This document shows, in pieces, positions 15,400 through 22,563 of a DNA stretch of 33,042 nt. Each line of letters starts with the position of its first letter. Position 1 is the first letter of the stretch. The stretch spans positions 1-33,042 of the IMG/VR virus record IMGVR_UViG_3300030451_001249. The stretch is one strand, 5' to 3'. The DNA is from a virus. The notes under the pieces are model-generated. The model was given only the letters and a program-made list of their open reading frames with translations, searched no databases and was not told the DNA's origin. The translations under genes and the position numbers were made by a program.

Positions 15400-15575
15400 T
15401 TTCCGCATACAAAGTTATCTTTAACCCCTACTGTTTGAAATATACCGCAAAATGATCTTCGTTCACTAAACATTCCGCAGTTCCCACAAGCTTCTTTTCC
15501 TACTGACTTTCTAAAATCTTGTGGCATTTGGTATGGAATAAATGTTCCATCAGGATAGAAATTTCCTCGTTTCAT
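15372..15575 (-). CDS. Four-cysteine mini-protein
   Basis: A 67-residue protein starting MKRGNFYPDGTFIPYQMPQD. The core ACGNCGMFSERRSFCGIFQT is followed by NFVCGKW, giving C-x2-C ... C ... C. This resembles small phage proteins with a HiPIP-like/zinc-ribbon Cys4 pattern. The ATG overlaps the stop of the upstream gene (ATGA). A metal-binding function is inferred; its partner is unknown. Confidence 0.72.
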   Translation of the reverse strand: MKRGNFYPDGTFIPYQMPQDFRKSVGKEACGNCGMFSERRSFCGIFQTVGVKDNFVCGKWRQRHFKR

Positions 15576-15703
15576 GCTCGTCCTTGTCTATTGTATGGTT
15601 TGTAATCTCGCTTCTCACTTTTTGATAATGTTTTCTTGTGTCTTCGTGGCCTTTTTCGTGGTTTAGGTCTAGGTACAAAATGAGTAAACTTCTGTTTAGC
15701 CAT
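15572..15703 (-). CDS. 43-residue arginine/lysine-rich protein
   Basis: The frame begins MAKQKFTHFVPRPKPRKRPR and continues RHKKTLSKSEKRDYKPYNRQ. It is strongly basic with a Pro/Arg-rich start. I know near-identical small proteins from marine phages. It overlaps both neighbours (8 nt upstream, ATGA downstream), as expected for coupled translation. Probably nucleic acid-binding. Confidence 0.68.
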   Translation of the reverse strand: MAKQKFTHFVPRPKPRKRPRRHKKTLSKSEKRDYKPYNRQGRA

Positions 15704-16061
15704 TTACTTCTTCAGCTTTAGCATCAATAATTAATGGTAATGGCTCTATGATATTTTGAGTCTCAATCTTATCACGCATATTTAACTCGTTCTTAGATAG
15801 CCAGATCAGAAGCTTCTCGTTACCTTTTAAAGCTTTCTCCCACATTTTCTTTCTTAATGAAGCTTTGCCTTTGTTTTTGTTTTCTGCAACTAAATCGGCA
15901 TATCGTCTTTGTAAAGTTCTAGCAGAAATTCCTACAACACTTCCTATTTCTTCCTGAGTACAGCCTATCTGACTAAGTTTTGCAATAACATCTACATCTA
16001 ATTCTTTTTTAGGTCTGCCAACTACCTTAGTTTTATTTGCCTTAATATTGTCGTTTTTCAT
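15696..16061 (-). CDS. Terminase small subunit candidate (HTH protein)
   Basis: A 121-residue protein with a basic start (KTKVVGRPKKELDVDVIAKL) and a helix-turn-helix: CTQEEIGSVVGISARTLQRR. The second half, GKASLRKKMWEKALKGNEKL and LIWLSKNELNMRDK, has the 'KASLR...A..GN..mLIWLgK..l...dk' signature that I associate with small terminases of many phages. It would recognise the packaging site and recruit TerL, which lies 2 kb downstream in the same transcription unit. A transcription regulator is the alternative. Confidence 0.78.
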   Translation of the reverse strand: MKNDNIKANKTKVVGRPKKELDVDVIAKLSQIGCTQEEIGSVVGISARTLQRRYADLVAENKNKGKASLRKKMWEKALKGNEKLLIWLSKNELNMRDKIETQNIIEPLPLIIDAKAEEVNG

Positions 16062-16065
16062 AATG

Positions 16066-16344
16066 TTATATTTCTATCTTTTTCATCTCCTTAATGCAAC
16101 CAATTGGAAAGACATTTCTATCACTAAAGTTTTCTTCATCGTAACTAGAAAATGTCCAAATATTAAATTTATCTTTCTTAAACACATAAGCATTAGTTGT
16201 CATCTGGGCTGGTTTCATTAGGTTAAACTCTGCTTCTGTAGCATGACCTGAGTCTCCCAAGATGTCTAACCACTTGATCTCATAGAAGTAATATTTTTTC
16301 TTACCAATTGAAATATGTCTAAATTTTGACTTTTTTCTTACCAT
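16066..16344 (-). CDS. Conserved small phage protein
   Basis: A 92-residue protein. The ATG at 16344 (MVRKKSKFRHISIGKKKYYF) overlaps the upstream TGA (TGATG); a TTG one codon earlier is less likely. It contains YEIKWLDILGDSGHATEAEF, KPAQMTTNAYVFKKDKFNIW and NVFPIGCIKEM. The 'W-x-D-x-x-GDSGHA ... FSDRNVFP-x-GCI' arrangement recurs in phages next to small terminase genes, without known function. It is predicted to be a small beta-rich domain. Confidence 0.72.
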   Translation of the reverse strand: MVRKKSKFRHISIGKKKYYFYEIKWLDILGDSGHATEAEFNLMKPAQMTTNAYVFKKDKFNIWTFSSYDEENFSDRNVFPIGCIKEMKKIEI

Positions 16345-16478
16345 CAATGTTTCTTATTAAAATCTGATTCAACTATAGCTTTATAATATTCTAACTGAAG
16401 TTTCAGCATTTTATTTTCTAATGATAACTTTATCAATCTTTTTCTAACATATTTAAAAATCCGCAATATCCCAATCAT
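16344..16478 (-). CDS. 44-residue helical peptide
   Basis: ATG at 16478 overlaps the upstream stop (ATGA), and its TGA overlaps the next ATG (TGATG). The product starts MIGILRIFKYVRKRLIKLSL and continues as an amphipathic helix with LENKMLKLQLEYYKAI. The two-sided coupling and exact fit of the gap support it. No function recognised; a coiled-coil adaptor is possible. Confidence 0.58.
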   Translation of the reverse strand: MIGILRIFKYVRKRLIKLSLENKMLKLQLEYYKAIVESDFNKKH

Positions 16479-17041
16479 TGATATTCCTTCATAGGTTCGT
16501 TTTTATACTTATGCTTCAGATACTGTTTTCCGTCTTTTTCTAAGATGTTATAGTCTCCCCAAGAACCAATTGACTTATACCCATCATTCACATCTTTGGT
16601 TGACGCTATACTAATAGATTCTTTAGTATATAGTGTATTAGTATTGCGCGATAGGTGGTCTGTAGGTGGTTGCTCTGGTTCTAGGTACTGATATTTGTCA
16701 TAATTTAAGCACTCAATTATGCTAACTTTTCGTGAAGGGTGGTTAGAGGTGGGCAAAAGGTGGTGCGTTCTGACGTTAATCATCTTCCTATTTTGCAACC
16801 TCTTGATGAAAGTTCTCATCTCTGAATATGTAATACCCCATATTTCTGCATTCTTTCTCAAAGGAAATATAAGTTCTGCTTTTTTTACAAATATCTTATT
16901 GTCTAAGAAGCTTAAAGTTTTATCCTTGTGAGTTGCCTGACTAATCATATAAATCCAAATTGCACATTGTTTAAGATTCTTAAATACAGGCGATTTCCAA
17001 ATCTTTCTCCATACTAAAAAATATCCGCTATTCTGTTCCAT
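16475..17041 (-). CDS. Replication initiator-like winged-helix protein
   Basis: A 188-residue protein starting MEQNSGYFLVWRKIWKSPVF. The opening 'GYF-x-VWRKIW-x-S-x-V/F' and the next 100 residues (winged helix with LRKNAEIWGITYSEMRTFIK, then RLQNRKMINVRTHH) are typical of phage replication O/DnaD-like N-terminal domains. The C-terminal half is Ser/Asn-rich and short. It probably binds the origin and hands over to the host helicase, since no helicase gene is present. A good GGAG lies upstream. It could instead act as a regulator. Confidence 0.7.
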   Translation of the reverse strand: MEQNSGYFLVWRKIWKSPVFKNLKQCAIWIYMISQATHKDKTLSFLDNKIFVKKAELIFPLRKNAEIWGITYSEMRTFIKRLQNRKMINVRTHHLLPTSNHPSRKVSIIECLNYDKYQYLEPEQPPTDHLSRNTNTLYTKESISIASTKDVNDGYKSIGSWGDYNILEKDGKQYLKHKYKNEPMKEYQ

Positions 17042-17328
17042 TGTTCTATTCTCTCCTTTACTAATTTCATTAAATATTCCTCTGTTCCATACTTAGCTAC
17101 AAAGGCCTCTTTGCCCAAATGAACAGATATTTTACCTGTCCTATGGTGGACACTGCATAATGGCAAAATGTCAAAATGCGAGGGTCTGAGACCCATTCCT
17201 GTATGCTTTCTGACATGATGTATCTCTGCTGGGCTAAGTAAACCATCTAACTCACAAGCTACACAGCCATAATTAGCAACTTTGGCCATATACTCTCGTT
17301 CTAACTTATTTGGTCTTTTTTTTGCCAT
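17014..17328 (-). CDS. Ref-like HNH nuclease
   Basis: A 104-residue protein starting MAKKRPNKLEREYMAKVANY. It contains CVACELDGLLSPAEIHHVRK, then GMGLRPSHFDILPLCSVHHR and a C-terminal helix. The arrangement C-x2-C ... HH ... C-x2-HH, with 'GMGxRPSHFDxLPLC' and KISVHLGKEAFVAKYGT, matches the Ref (recombination enhancement function) family of phage P1, a RecA-dependent HNH nuclease. It overlaps the winged-helix gene upstream by 28 nt and lies in the recombination block. It could help resolve or nick recombination intermediates. Confidence 0.82.
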   Translation of the reverse strand: MAKKRPNKLEREYMAKVANYGCVACELDGLLSPAEIHHVRKHTGMGLRPSHFDILPLCSVHHRTGKISVHLGKEAFVAKYGTEEYLMKLVKERIEQWNRIADIF

Positions 17329-17600
17329 ACGATTGCTGTCTTCCCAAATGGTGTTTCTCGTCTAATTCCACTGTCTTCTACATGGCCTGTAAGCTGAAGT
17401 TCCCTTACTCTTGCACATACACTAGACAATGGCATTTTAAGTTCATCTGCAATTTCATAATTTGTAACAGATTGTAATTTAATATATTCAAAAACTTGTT
17501 CCCTTTTTGTCAATTTATCTTTTTTATTAGTCCAAGCTTTCTTACTTGTATCTGTATTATTGTGTGCTTTATATTCAAAATTAAATTCTAGTTCTTTCAT
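17301..17600 (-). CDS. Winged-helix DNA-binding protein
   Basis: I place the start at 17600 (MKELEFNFEYKAHNNTDTSK) because a strong GAGAGGAG lies just upstream; the longer frame to 17636 lacks this. The 99-residue protein has a winged HTH at about residues 35-85: LTKREQVFEYIKLQSVTNYE followed by IADELKMPLSSVCARVRELQ. The wing includes HVEDSGIRRETPFGKTAIVW. It resembles MarR/DprA-like winged helices used for recognition of double-stranded DNA. It sits between the SSB-like and Ref-like genes. Confidence 0.72.
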   Translation of the reverse strand: MKELEFNFEYKAHNNTDTSKKAWTNKKDKLTKREQVFEYIKLQSVTNYEIADELKMPLSSVCARVRELQLTGHVEDSGIRRETPFGKTAIVWQKKDQIS

Positions 17601-17651
17601 AACTCCTCTCTCTGGTACAGGGTCGTTAGACCCCATACCAATTGTTTATTA

Positions 17652-18074
17652 TTAAAATGGTGCTAAATCATCGTCAAATGATTCATCACTAGCTGTTGGT
17701 TGTTGTTGAACTTGTGGAATAGTTTGAGCCACAGGTTTTAATCCATCAACATTTTGTGCTGGTCTGTTTTGCTTCTTTACCATGACCAAACAAAATACCT
17801 GTTCTAAATTAGATTTAGCATAAGGCGATGGATTATTAGTTTCCTGTATCTTAGTCATATACTTCAATACATAACCAGCTTGTACATATTTCTGAACTTC
17901 TGGTGTTTGAAACCACTCCGTTACTTGAGATAAGCTATATTTACGTTTTGTTAAACTGCACATAAATTTAACTTTACTCGCTTCTCCACTGTACTCGTAA
18001 CTAGGTGTCTTTTTACCTGTACTGTACAGCTTCATTGATAAACCACAAAATGGTAGATCATACTTAGTTTGCAT
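17652..18074 (-). CDS. SSB-like DNA-binding protein with acidic C-terminal tip
   Basis: A 140-residue protein starting MQTKYDLPFCGLSMKLYSTG. Residues 1-100 form a compact alpha/beta domain; 105-130 is a Gln/Pro/Thr linker; and the end reads SFDDDLAPF. That acidic tip followed by a terminal Pro-Phe closely mimics the SSB C-terminal protein-interaction peptide (DDDIPF in E. coli). The N-terminal domain is not an obvious OB fold to me. It overlaps the exonuclease gene by 11 nt, as SSB/annealing proteins often pair with phage exonucleases. The role (ssDNA binding or annealing, recruiting host repair proteins) is inference. Confidence 0.72.
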   Translation of the reverse strand: MQTKYDLPFCGLSMKLYSTGKKTPSYEYSGEASKVKFMCSLTKRKYSLSQVTEWFQTPEVQKYVQAGYVLKYMTKIQETNNPSPYAKSNLEQVFCLVMVKKQNRPAQNVDGLKPVAQTIPQVQQQPTASDESFDDDLAPF

Positions 18075-18843
18075 TTTTACTCCTTTGTTGATTGTATTCT
18101 AAGCTTCTTTTCTTAAAGTCTTCTTCTAAGCTGTTTAAATATTTACAAGCTTTGAAGCCTTTTAAGTATTTAGGTTTGATTTCAAATACCCTCATACTAA
18201 CATCTTTAACAGGTTCTTTTGGAATATTAATCACTGCTAAAAACTCAACTTTTAAATCAGTAGAATCCTCAACTAATTTTTTATAAGTTGATATTTGTAT
18301 AGGCATATCAGGGTAATAGTCCTTAGATGTTTTAAAATCTAAGATACCAATTTTACCTTTATACTTAACCAAGCAATCCAATGTTCCGCAGACATCTAAT
18401 TCTTTTGAGTAGTAAGTTTTTTCAGTTTCAATAACCTGAATCTTTTTACTATCCCAAAATGCTTTGAACTTACCAAACATTGTTTTAAGAGGCTCTGTAG
18501 TTGGTGTAATTACTTCTTTTCCTAATATGTAATCTTCACATAAACTGTGCATATTAGTACCAATATTCATAGCTTCTTCTTTGATTGATTTTACTCTGTA
18601 TTTAAGATCGTCCATAGTTTGTTGAATCTCATCTACAGGTTTTTTGTTGTGTTTAAGAATTTGATTTAAAGCTTCATAAACACAATTTTCAGACCACCAC
18701 ATCAAAGCACCTTTTCCAAATCTTTCGCTTATGATTGTAGTTACTCCTTTTTTCTTCAGGCCATTAACAGTATATCTTGCACCCCTTGCTTTTGGTGCAA
18801 ACTCTATCTGATTGCCATGCTTATCTTTCGACTTGATAATCAT
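18064..18843 (-). CDS. PD-(D/E)XK exonuclease
   Basis: A 259-residue protein, size typical for lambda Exo/RecB-like/Cas4-like phage nucleases. It has a conserved N-terminal GTNMHSLCEDYILGKE helix, a GTLDCLVKY core (GTLD) and ILDFKTSKDY (D-F-K-T). The order 'GxxxH...E', 'GTxD', 'DxKT', then helix QISTYKKLVE with conserved Q and Y, is the PD-(D/E)XK_1 signature. It would make 3' single strands for recombination with the SSB-like protein encoded next. Its start overlaps the regulator gene by 23 nt. Confidence 0.88.
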   Translation of the reverse strand: MIIKSKDKHGNQIEFAPKARGARYTVNGLKKKGVTTIISERFGKGALMWWSENCVYEALNQILKHNKKPVDEIQQTMDDLKYRVKSIKEEAMNIGTNMHSLCEDYILGKEVITPTTEPLKTMFGKFKAFWDSKKIQVIETEKTYYSKELDVCGTLDCLVKYKGKIGILDFKTSKDYYPDMPIQISTYKKLVEDSTDLKVEFLAVINIPKEPVKDVSMRVFEIKPKYLKGFKACKYLNSLEEDFKKRSLEYNQQRSKNAN

Positions 18844-19186
18844 AATTGTTCACTCTCTTTCTTAAAAATTTTAAGTCGTTGTTTTTTAAAGGCTCGATGA
18901 AATAATCAATATCGCAATTTAAAAACTCAGATAGTTTCAATTCGCTGATCTTGCTTACTGCGTTCTTGCCCTTTTCATACTTCTGAATCTGTTGGAAGGT
19001 AACAGAGATTGCTTTTGCAACTCTTGTCTGTGTGTACCCTCTCATCAGCCTCATTTTCTTTAATTGTAGTCCGTATATCTTTTTCAAAACTAATTCGTTT
19101 TGTTCATCAGATACACCGAACATATTTAGATATGGTTCGATCTGTGAATTGATCTCCCCAATCTTTCCCTCATTTTTTATTATCAT
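18821..19186 (-). CDS. XRE-family transcription regulator
   Basis: A 121-residue protein starting MIIKNEGKIGEINSQIEPYL. Residues 50-105 are a clear HTH_3 domain: LQLKKMRLMRGYTQTRVAKA then ISVTFQQIQKYEKGKNAVSK and LSEFLNCDIDYFIEPL. An N-terminal helical extension precedes the HTH. It is encoded in the early block, so it may control the divergent region at 22.3-22.6 kb. Candidate operator dyads are listed there. No integrase or antirepressor was seen, so its role in lysogeny is doubtful. Confidence 0.88.
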   Translation of the reverse strand: MIIKNEGKIGEINSQIEPYLNMFGVSDEQNELVLKKIYGLQLKKMRLMRGYTQTRVAKAISVTFQQIQKYEKGKNAVSKISELKLSEFLNCDIDYFIEPLKNNDLKFLRKRVNNYDYQVER

Positions 19187-19373
19187 ACCACCAATACTCC
19201 TTTTTGGTTTCTTCTGTTAGTTGATTGAATGCTTTGTTAAAGCATATCCTACATAAAAGGCTATCAGCCCATATAGAATTTTTACCACAAAACCAAGCCA
19301 ACTTAAGTGCATCTTCTGTAAAACATCTTGCACATTTGTAAGCTAGTTTTTTATTTTGAGTTGATTTAAGCAT
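19170..19373 (-). CDS. Small zinc-ribbon-like protein
   Basis: A 67-residue protein with a C-x2-C (YKCARCFTEDALK), a single Cys (WFCGK) and a second C-x2-C (LCRICFNKAF). This could bind one or two metal ions. It overlaps the XRE gene by 17 nt and the upstream gene by 8 nt. The C terminus is charged. Probably a nucleic acid- or protein-binding early protein. Confidence 0.65.
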   Translation of the reverse strand: MLKSTQNKKLAYKCARCFTEDALKLAWFCGKNSIWADSLLCRICFNKAFNQLTEETKKEYWWYDNKK

Positions 19374-19647
19374 AATTATATTTTCTGTTAATTTTATCTA
19401 ACCAAGAATTTAAACAATCTAATCTTTTAGATTCTTTAAAGTAGTAATATTCATTAATTCCATCATAATTATCTGTATAGATAAGTTTTTCTTCTCTAAC
19501 TCTTAATTTTTCTTGTAAATACAAATATTGATATTTTTTATGTTTTTTCCAATTATGACTATTAGATTTACTTATTTTATCTAACATTTTAGATTGCCAA
19601 TTAATTATTCTAAACCATTTGATTGTTTGTTGTTTAGTTAAGCACAC
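19366..19647 (-). CDS. Early hypothetical protein, basic/aromatic
   Basis: A 93-residue basic, Tyr/Trp-rich protein. The start is GTG at 19647 (MCLTKQQTIKWFRIINWQSK), preceded by AGAGAGG. It overlaps the lipoprotein gene by 14 nt. No recognisable motifs other than long helices (KKHKKYQYLYLQEKLRVREE). A later Met at residue 21 is an alternative start. Confidence 0.58.
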   Translation of the reverse strand: MCLTKQQTIKWFRIINWQSKMLDKISKSNSHNWKKHKKYQYLYLQEKLRVREEKLIYTDNYDGINEYYYFKESKRLDCLNSWLDKINRKYNYA

Positions 19648-19945
19648 TATGACCTCTCTTTGTTAAACAGTTTCTAATTAATTTATGTCTAGTATATTCA
19701 GCTTTAGGCATTAACCATAATGTACTAGGTCTTAAATACCAATTGTGAACTACTTTATAAGACTCTACCATCTGATTAGTATGCTTCTCCGCTAGTTGTT
19801 CGCAAAGAATAATATCATCAGTAATTTTATTGGCTTTGTCTTCGTTGAATGTTCCTGATCTTCCACCTGTGTCGATGATCGGAGAATAAGCACAGCCTTG
19901 TAAAAAAGTGCAGACGAGTGCTATCGTTAAGTACGTTTTTTTCAT
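19634..19945 (-). CDS. Phage lipoprotein
   Basis: A 103-residue protein starting MKKTYLTIALVCTFLQGCAY. The lipobox LQGC fits signal peptidase II cleavage before Cys18. The mature part (SPIIDTGGRSGTFNEDKANK, then ITDDIILCEQLAEKHTNQM) continues to a basic C-terminal domain. Related lipoproteins with 'PIIDTxGRSGTFN' occur in marine phages. Encoded in the early block, it could alter the host envelope, for example exclusion of competing phages. This is inferred. Confidence 0.8.
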   Translation of the reverse strand: MKKTYLTIALVCTFLQGCAYSPIIDTGGRSGTFNEDKANKITDDIILCEQLAEKHTNQMVESYKVVHNWYLRPSTLWLMPKAEYTRHKLIRNCLTKRGHSVLN

Positions 19946-19947
19946 AA

Positions 19948-20256
19948 CTATTTATCTCTCTTTGTTAAGCTACTATTGGGTGGTACTTCACTTGATGTAT
20001 CTCCCAAGCTAGTGCTTTCTTGTTTGTCCGTAGCTTCTTCAGCTTTTTCAACAAGTCCTGTTCTCTCGTTATGGTCTTGTTGTACTTTGCCTGAAGCTTC
20101 GGAAGTTGCTTTATCATTAGCTTTCTCCTTAATAAAGTTTTCAACTGAAGCTACAGTTGATTTAGGGTGGAAGACCACCCCAAATTCTTTATGTATACTT
20201 TCTAGCAGATTAAATGATTTATTTCTACCCTTAATTGCAAATATTAATTTAGACAT
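19948..20256 (-). CDS. Hypothetical protein with disordered Glu/Lys/Ser-rich tail
   Basis: A 102-residue protein. The first 45 residues (MSKLIFAIKGRNKSFNLLES) look ordered; the rest is low-complexity, with Glu, Lys, Ser and Thr (KANDKATSEASGKVQQDHNE). It is spaced 2 nt from both neighbours. An opposite-strand open frame spans the same place but lacks an RBS and conflicts with the operon, so the minus gene is preferred. Function unknown. Confidence 0.55.
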   Translation of the reverse strand: MSKLIFAIKGRNKSFNLLESIHKEFGVVFHPKSTVASVENFIKEKANDKATSEASGKVQQDHNERTGLVEKAEEATDKQESTSLGDTSSEVPPNSSLTKRDK

Positions 20257-20258
20257 AT

Positions 20259-20996
20259 CTACCTCTTATCGTTGTACAGATCGAGTCTGATTTTGAATTT
20301 AGAGTTAGTGCCATGATTATATAATCTTTCGATATTGACTATAAAATCATTTCTCGAAGCTTGATTTTTAAGCTTAGAAGAATTGTTTTTAAGTCTCTGT
20401 AAAAAGATTGAAAATTTAAAAGTTTTATCTTTTAAACAATGCAACATAGCATGAACGAATGATCTTTTTTTATAGTATTCAAAGTATTCGCCACAAGCAT
20501 TGATACTTTTAGCCCAAGCTTTACCTTGTTCTAAATCATCAATTTTGAATAAACCTTTTTTAAAATCTTTATTCAATTGTGCATTTACATAGCCTTTACC
20601 ATTTAGCATAGCAACACATTCAACTATCCCAAATTCATAGGTTCTATGAAACCACTCCAGAAGTTGATAATCCTTCTTACCAAGTTTGCAGTAAGACATT
20701 AAATACTCTGTAAGATTCCATTTTCTATTAACAGAATTTACATTTCTAACATCTTGAAGATCGAACTTATCTTTCACGATGTAATGTACAGGTCTACCAA
20801 CAATCTTATAAGACTCCAAACGATGTTGGCCGTCTAAGACGTTCATGTTGTGATCTACGATTATAGGAATCTGTAAATCTTTTTCCTTAATTGCTTCAAC
20901 AAGTCTTCTAACATGAAGCTCGTTTACTGCTCTATTTCCCTTTAATGTATTAAAAGAGTTATAGTCTGATGTTATATATATTTTACTATTTGACAT
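20259..20996 (-). CDS. ParB/Srx-type nuclease-domain protein
   Basis: A 245-residue protein. The N-terminal ParB-like region reads NELHVRRLVEAIKEKDLQIP, IIVDHNMNVLDGQHRLESYK. DGQHR at 55-59 is the signature of the ParBc/DGQHR group (a phage ParB-like family with CTP or nucleotide handling). The rest is helical, with NSVNRKWNLTEYLMSYCKLG and several Lys/Phe-rich segments. Its ATG overlaps the upstream stop. Such phage proteins may bind DNA or act as regulators or nickases; no ParA neighbour was seen, so a partition role is unlikely. Confidence 0.82.
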   Translation of the reverse strand: MSNSKIYITSDYNSFNTLKGNRAVNELHVRRLVEAIKEKDLQIPIIVDHNMNVLDGQHRLESYKIVGRPVHYIVKDKFDLQDVRNVNSVNRKWNLTEYLMSYCKLGKKDYQLLEWFHRTYEFGIVECVAMLNGKGYVNAQLNKDFKKGLFKIDDLEQGKAWAKSINACGEYFEYYKKRSFVHAMLHCLKDKTFKFSIFLQRLKNNSSKLKNQASRNDFIVNIERLYNHGTNSKFKIRLDLYNDKR

Positions 20997-21337
20997 TATT
21001 TTCTCTCCTTTGGATAATATCCATTTTGGTTTATGTTTATTTGATCTCTTAACAATCTAGTTAAGAGTTCTTCTTCAAAGTTATGCCAATCCCAATAAGT
21101 AGAATTGTAGTGCTTCATGCTAGTATTTAGTTCTATAGGTTTAGAACCAAATCCTGAACATACAACACCAAATTTTTTATTAGGATTAGTAAGATCAGAG
21201 ATTACAAAATCTACATCGCAATAATATTCGTAAGAACAAAATTTTGATCTTCTTTTGTCTCCGATCTTAGTAACTTGAATTAGGTAGTTGCCAGATTTTG
21301 CATCTGACAACTTTTGGTTTATTTGATAATTAGCCAT
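20996..21337 (-). CDS. Early hypothetical protein
   Basis: A 113-residue protein, start MANYQINQKLSDAKSGNYLI, overlapping stops on both sides (TAATG-type). It looks like a single beta-rich domain: RSKFCSYEYYCDVDFVISDL, KFGVVCSGFGSKPIELNTSM. It is not recognised. Position suggests an early host take-over or accessory function. Confidence 0.68.
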   Translation of the reverse strand: MANYQINQKLSDAKSGNYLIQVTKIGDKRRSKFCSYEYYCDVDFVISDLTNPNKKFGVVCSGFGSKPIELNTSMKHYNSTYWDWHNFEEELLTRLLRDQININQNGYYPKERK

Positions 21338-21528
21338 TATTTGACCTCATTCACTTCATCAACTTTGATGTTCTCCATGCCATGTTGCTCTGGCTCATCT
21401 TCCCTTGCATCAAAGTATTCGTCATCATGAACTTCGAAAAGTCTTTTGGCTTCTTCTTCTGAGTTAGCCTCAACTATTACACTCTCCCAAATATCGGCTG
21501 TGTAATGTACTCTATATCTTTTCTTCAT
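21337..21528 (-). CDS. Small acidic early protein
   Basis: A 63-residue protein starting MKKRYRVHYTADIWESVIVE. The beta-strand start with ANSEEEAKRLFEVHDDEYFD looks like a small DpnD/PcfM-like or antirestriction-like fold (YRVxYTA-x-ESVxVEA-x-SEEEA), known in phages. The C terminus is acidic. Its stop overlaps the next ATG. The family link is from memory of the pattern, so it is only moderately sure. Confidence 0.62.
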   Translation of the reverse strand: MKKRYRVHYTADIWESVIVEANSEEEAKRLFEVHDDEYFDAREDEPEQHGMENIKVDEVNEVK

Positions 21529-21550
21529 TATTATTACCTCTCTCTCTATT

Positions 21551-21832
21551 TTAGTTAGTTAAAGTTTTATTTTTTCTCATAGCAAGATATTGTCCATCTA
21601 CTAATGGCTCAAACATCATATTCCAAACATTCTCATCTTCTGAAATAATTTGAAGTATCATATCTCTCGGCATACTATCTAAACCATCAAGAACAATTTG
21701 AACTGCTCTAAACTGATGTGCGTTTAAAAGATCAGCAATTGAAATATATGATTGATAATCAATAGAATCAGAATGCAAAGTTTTTGCTTCTTGAACTATT
21801 TTGTTTGCTATTATTGTTTCTGCGTGTTTCAT
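21551..21832 (-). CDS. Early hypothetical helical protein
   Basis: A 93-residue protein starting MKHAETIIANKIVQEAKTLH. It is predicted all-helical with no membrane segment. Start overlaps the stop of the upstream gene (TAATG-type at 21832). No recognised motif. Confidence 0.65.
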   Translation of the reverse strand: MKHAETIIANKIVQEAKTLHSDSIDYQSYISIADLLNAHQFRAVQIVLDGLDSMPRDMILQIISEDENVWNMMFEPLVDGQYLAMRKNKTLTN

Positions 21833-22287
21833 TATGCTCTCTCCTTTGTGTAAAATAAATGTTCTTCTGTAACTTTATCCTTAATTAAATTGAATGCTGT
21901 TTGACCACCATGATTTTTATAAGAAATAAAAAAACTATTGTGCATAAAAGTTAAAGGAACAACTTTATCTCTTAGCATTACTTCAATTTTTTCAGGATAA
22001 AATCCGTTAATATAATTATAAGTAAATTCTTTATAATCTCTTTCTCTTGAAACAACCTCAACACCCAAAGCTCTTATAGCTTTGATTTTTTTAGTTAGAT
22101 TTTTTTCTTTCTCTAACTTAAATTTCAGTTGTCTTAATTTATCTTGATTAAAAATTTCTGACTCAATAGCTTTTGTAACTTTATCAAGCATCTCGCCTTT
22201 TAAGTTCAGATCGTTATTGTTATCTATAAAAGAATTTAGATTAGTAATTTTATTTTCTATTTCTTTTATTTCTTCATATGTTTTCAT
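21832..22287 (-). CDS. First leftward early protein, coiled coil
   Basis: I choose the ATG at 22287 (MKTYEEIKEIENKITNLNSF) because AGGAG lies at 22293-22297; an upstream start at 22332 is possible but has no RBS. The 151-residue product has a long helical N-terminal half (to about residue 85) and a beta-rich C-terminal half (NYINGFYPEKIEVMLRDKVV). As the first gene of the long leftward unit it is likely an early host-interaction protein. Family unknown. Confidence 0.68.
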   Translation of the reverse strand: MKTYEEIKEIENKITNLNSFIDNNNDLNLKGEMLDKVTKAIESEIFNQDKLRQLKFKLEKEKNLTKKIKAIRALGVEVVSRERDYKEFTYNYINGFYPEKIEVMLRDKVVPLTFMHNSFFISYKNHGGQTAFNLIKDKVTEEHLFYTKERA

Positions 22288-22414
22288 ATTTTCTCCTTTT
22301 AGGTTTATATTTTTTTTAGTTAACATATACAAACAATGTACATTATGCAGTTGTATTTACAACAATTAATTTACCGCATAAAACCTAGCTTTTTTAACTA
22401 TCTATACACCAGAA

Positions 22415-22443
22415 ATTCTAATATTTAATCTATTCCAAATCAA
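22415..22443 (-). promoter_or_regulatory. Candidate leftward early promoter
   Basis: On the minus strand, TTGATT (22443-22438), 17 bases, TAGAAT (22420-22415) give four and five of six consensus matches at ideal spacing. It would start transcription about 120 nt before the first leftward gene. In such AT-rich DNA, chance matches are common. Confidence 0.45.
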
Positions 22444-22563
22444 AAACAAATCAGTTAAAAAAAAGAAAGTTATGAAATTTATTTTACATATGGTATTGAG
22501 AGATTAATGCGTAAGCATTTTAAGTATATATATTTTCATAACATTATACTTTTAGGTAACATA

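Noticed and set aside
19976-20290. Plus-strand 104-codon frame
   Set aside because: It conflicts with the minus-strand gene that keeps operon spacing, and it lacks an RBS and promoter.
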